Below are positions 5,271 to 6,855 of a stretch of 6,855 nucleotides of DNA, piece after piece. Position numbers and translations under genes: made by a program. Below the pieces are notes generated by a model that saw only the letters and a program-made list of their open reading frames with translations, had not been told where the DNA came from and searched no databases. The first letter of the stretch is position 1. Each line of letters opens with the position of its first letter. Source of the DNA: an uncultured Phascolarctobacterium sp. (lineage in GTDB: Bacteria; Bacillota; Negativicutes; Acidaminococcales; Acidaminococcaceae); the NCBI GenBank assembly GCA_949287345.1, contig CASEGD010000068.1, positions 1 to 6,855 on the forward strand, read 5' to 3'.

Positions 5271-6746
5271 ATGTTCAGTTATAAAAAAGCCAAAAACGTG
5301 CTGGCGCTGACGGCGGCGTTGACCGTACTGTGTTCCCAGTCCGTCTTTGCCGCTACTCTGGAGCTGGATCTGGACGAAACCATTCAGAGGGCGCTTTTAA
5401 CCAACCCGAATGTAAAGATTGCTGAATATAACAGAAAAGCAGCCAAGGCTGATTACAGTGCTGCCAAGAGCGCACGCGGCATCAGCATCAGCATAAACCA
5501 TCAGTCTGGACGTAATGGATATGCTGAAGATCAGCCGATCAGAGGTACTACCGGCGCAATTCTTGGATACAGCAAAGGCATTGGCAACAGCCACAGCAAT
5601 TCCATTACCGCATCTTTGCCGCTTTTTACCGGCGGTGAACTGCAGGGCCAGATTGGCCAGGCTAAAGCCAATTACCGCAGCATGCTTTCCGCTGAGGAGC
5701 AGGCTTATATTGAAATGAAAGAAACCGCTACCAACGGTTACTTTACCATGCTGGACGCAGGCAACATGAAAACCCTGTGCCAGGAATCCGTTGACCGTTT
5801 GCAGGCACATCTGGATAACGTAATTGCCCAGTACAACGTCGGCATTGTTGCCCGTGCGGACGTACTGCGCAGTGAAGTAGAACTTGCCAACGCCAAACAG
5901 GACCTCATCAGTGCGGAAAACGGATACGATGTTGCCGAAGCAACTTTGAACAACATCATCGGCACGCCGCTTGATACAACTTTGGTTTTAAAAGACAGCT
6001 TGCAGTACGAGCCTTACGATAACGACATGGCTTACTGCCTTGCTTACAGTGAAGAACACCGCCCTGAACTGAAACAGGCGGAATACGGCGTTGACGCTGC
6101 CGAAGCAGCATTGGTTACTGCACGCAGCGGGCATATGCCGAAAATCAGCGCAACTGCCGGTAATTACTGGGGCGGCGACGGCAGCAACTGGCCGGGCGAC
6201 GATGACGAAAACTGGGCAGTTGGCGTAACTGCCAGCATGAACATTTTCGACAGTGGCGTAACCTGGTCGAAAATCCATGCGGCGCAGGAAAATCTGGCCA
6301 AAGCCAAAGAAACCCAGCGTCAGGTTAAGGATGCCGTTGAACTGGAAGTGCGCACCGATTACCTTGGCATGCGCGAGGCTGAAAAACGCATCAGCACTAC
6401 GCAGGTTGCCGTAGCACAGGCTGAAGAAGATTACCATATTGCAGTGGTACGTTATCAGGCCGGCGTTGGCACCAACATCGACGTTATGGACGCGCAGGTT
6501 GCCCTGACGGAAGCCAAAACCAACTATGTAAAGGCTTTGTATGACTACAATACATCTAAAGCAGCGCTCAACACTTCCATGGGTGTGGGCGTGCCAGTGC
6601 CGGAACCGCGCACTTTTGCCGAACCGGTGGAAGATACTGCTGTAACGGCTGACGCGGAAGCCGCAGCTGAAAACGAAGCAAACGAAGCTGCAACCGAACA
6701 GCCTGCAGCGGAAGCAGCTGATGAAACTGCACCGGCAGCAGAATAA
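5271..6746 (+). CDS. tolC: TolC-family outer-membrane channel protein
   Basis: 491 residues from ATG 5271. Residues 1-27 are a signal peptide (basic start, LALTAALTVL core, cleavage after SVFA). The mature protein has the two-fold internal repeat of the TolC/OEP family. SLPLFTGGELQGQIGQAKAN (115-134) pairs with SMNIFDSGVTWSKIHAAQEN (322-341), and YNVGIVARADVLRSEVELAN (188-207) pairs with YQAGVGTNIDVMDAQVALTE (395-414). Each half supplies membrane beta strands plus long periplasmic helices; a trimer forms the exit duct for efflux pumps or type I secretion. Cys21 is not in a lipobox, so it is probably not lipidated. The last ~50 residues (about 441-491) are a Pro/Ala/Glu-rich, acidic, low-complexity tail beyond the usual domain, presumably periplasmic. 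No pump or adaptor gene is adjacent, so it may serve several partners. Codon choice looks less GC-rich at third positions than in mlaEFD, which may reflect high expression. Confidence 0.94.
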   Translation: MFSYKKAKNVLALTAALTVLCSQSVFAATLELDLDETIQRALLTNPNVKIAEYNRKAAKADYSAAKSARGISISINHQSGRNGYAEDQPIRGTTGAILGYSKGIGNSHSNSITASLPLFTGGELQGQIGQAKANYRSMLSAEEQAYIEMKETATNGYFTMLDAGNMKTLCQESVDRLQAHLDNVIAQYNVGIVARADVLRSEVELANAKQDLISAENGYDVAEATLNNIIGTPLDTTLVLKDSLQYEPYDNDMAYCLAYSEEHRPELKQAEYGVDAAEAALVTARSGHMPKISATAGNYWGGDGSNWPGDDDENWAVGVTASMNIFDSGVTWSKIHAAQENLAKAKETQRQVKDAVELEVRTDYLGMREAEKRISTTQVAVAQAEEDYHIAVVRYQAGVGTNIDVMDAQVALTEAKTNYVKALYDYNTSKAALNTSMGVGVPVPEPRTFAEPVEDTAVTADAEAAAENEANEAATEQPAAEAADETAPAAE

Positions 6747-6762
6747 AAATTAAATGGCATTG

Positions 6763-6810
6763 AAAAGCATTGCATCTTGTAAAATTTAAGGTGCAGTGCT
6801 TTTTCTGTTT
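6763..6810 (+). terminator. Intrinsic terminator after tolC
   Basis: AAAAGCATTGCATCTT (6763-6778) pairs with AAGGTGCAGTGCTTTT (6788-6803) along all 16 positions, including two G-U pairs, around a 9-base loop. A T-rich run (TTTTTCTGTTT) follows. It starts 17 bases after the tolC stop. The remaining bases to 6855 are AT-rich with no feature I can support. Confidence 0.88.
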
Positions 6811-6855
6811 CAAAAACGGCAGGAAGATTATTTTTAACGTAGAATAAATAAAAAG

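Noticed and set aside
1..6855. CRISPR array, insertion sequence, tRNA or rRNA
   Set aside because: No regularly spaced repeats, transposase-like frame, terminal inverted repeats or RNA gene signature was seen on either strand.

Overview
The window looks like chromosomal DNA from a diderm Firmicute (Negativicutes; Acidaminococcus/Phascolarctobacterium-like or Veillonella-like relatives are the best guess, genus not resolved). The reasons are a combination of genes. Outer-membrane genes (an MlaEFD lipid transporter and a TolC channel) sit beside a SpoIVB-type S55 peptidase-domain protein and a NAGPA-type phosphodiester glycosidase, two families common in Firmicutes. The MlaD also has a C-terminal beta-barrel extension, as reported for Veillonella. 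All five genes are on the + strand.

Layout: (1) 2-457, 3' end of a phosphodiester glycosidase (NAGPA/DUF2233 domain) whose start lies outside the window. (2) 458-593, a good sigma70-type promoter (461-489) and a leader with a GC-rich hairpin. (3) 594-2249, an exported or membrane-anchored SpoIVB/S55-like protein, followed by a strong intrinsic terminator (2282-2319). (4) 2371-5174, a compact three-gene operon mlaE-mlaF-mlaD (9-bp gap, then a 4-bp ATGA overlap). (5) 5175-5270, a near-consensus promoter with an inverted repeat at the expected transcription start. (6) 5271-6746, a TolC-family outer-membrane protein with an unusual Ala/Glu-rich tail, followed by an intrinsic terminator (6763-6810). 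The last 45 bases hold nothing I can name.

How the genes work together: MlaE (permease) and MlaF (ATPase) form the inner-membrane ABC core. MlaD is anchored there by an N-terminal helix, carries one MCE domain, then about 160 residues of mostly helical sequence, then about 130 residues that read as antiparallel beta strands ending in an aromatic residue. One polypeptide could therefore run from the inner to the outer membrane, which would explain why mlaA, mlaB and mlaC are absent from the operon. TolC is a second envelope-spanning component with its own promoter. The most notable items are the MlaD inner-to-outer-membrane fusion with its helical repeats, the S55 protein in which Ser- and His-bearing halves appear in the opposite order to SpoIVB, and the probable repressor operator in front of tolC.
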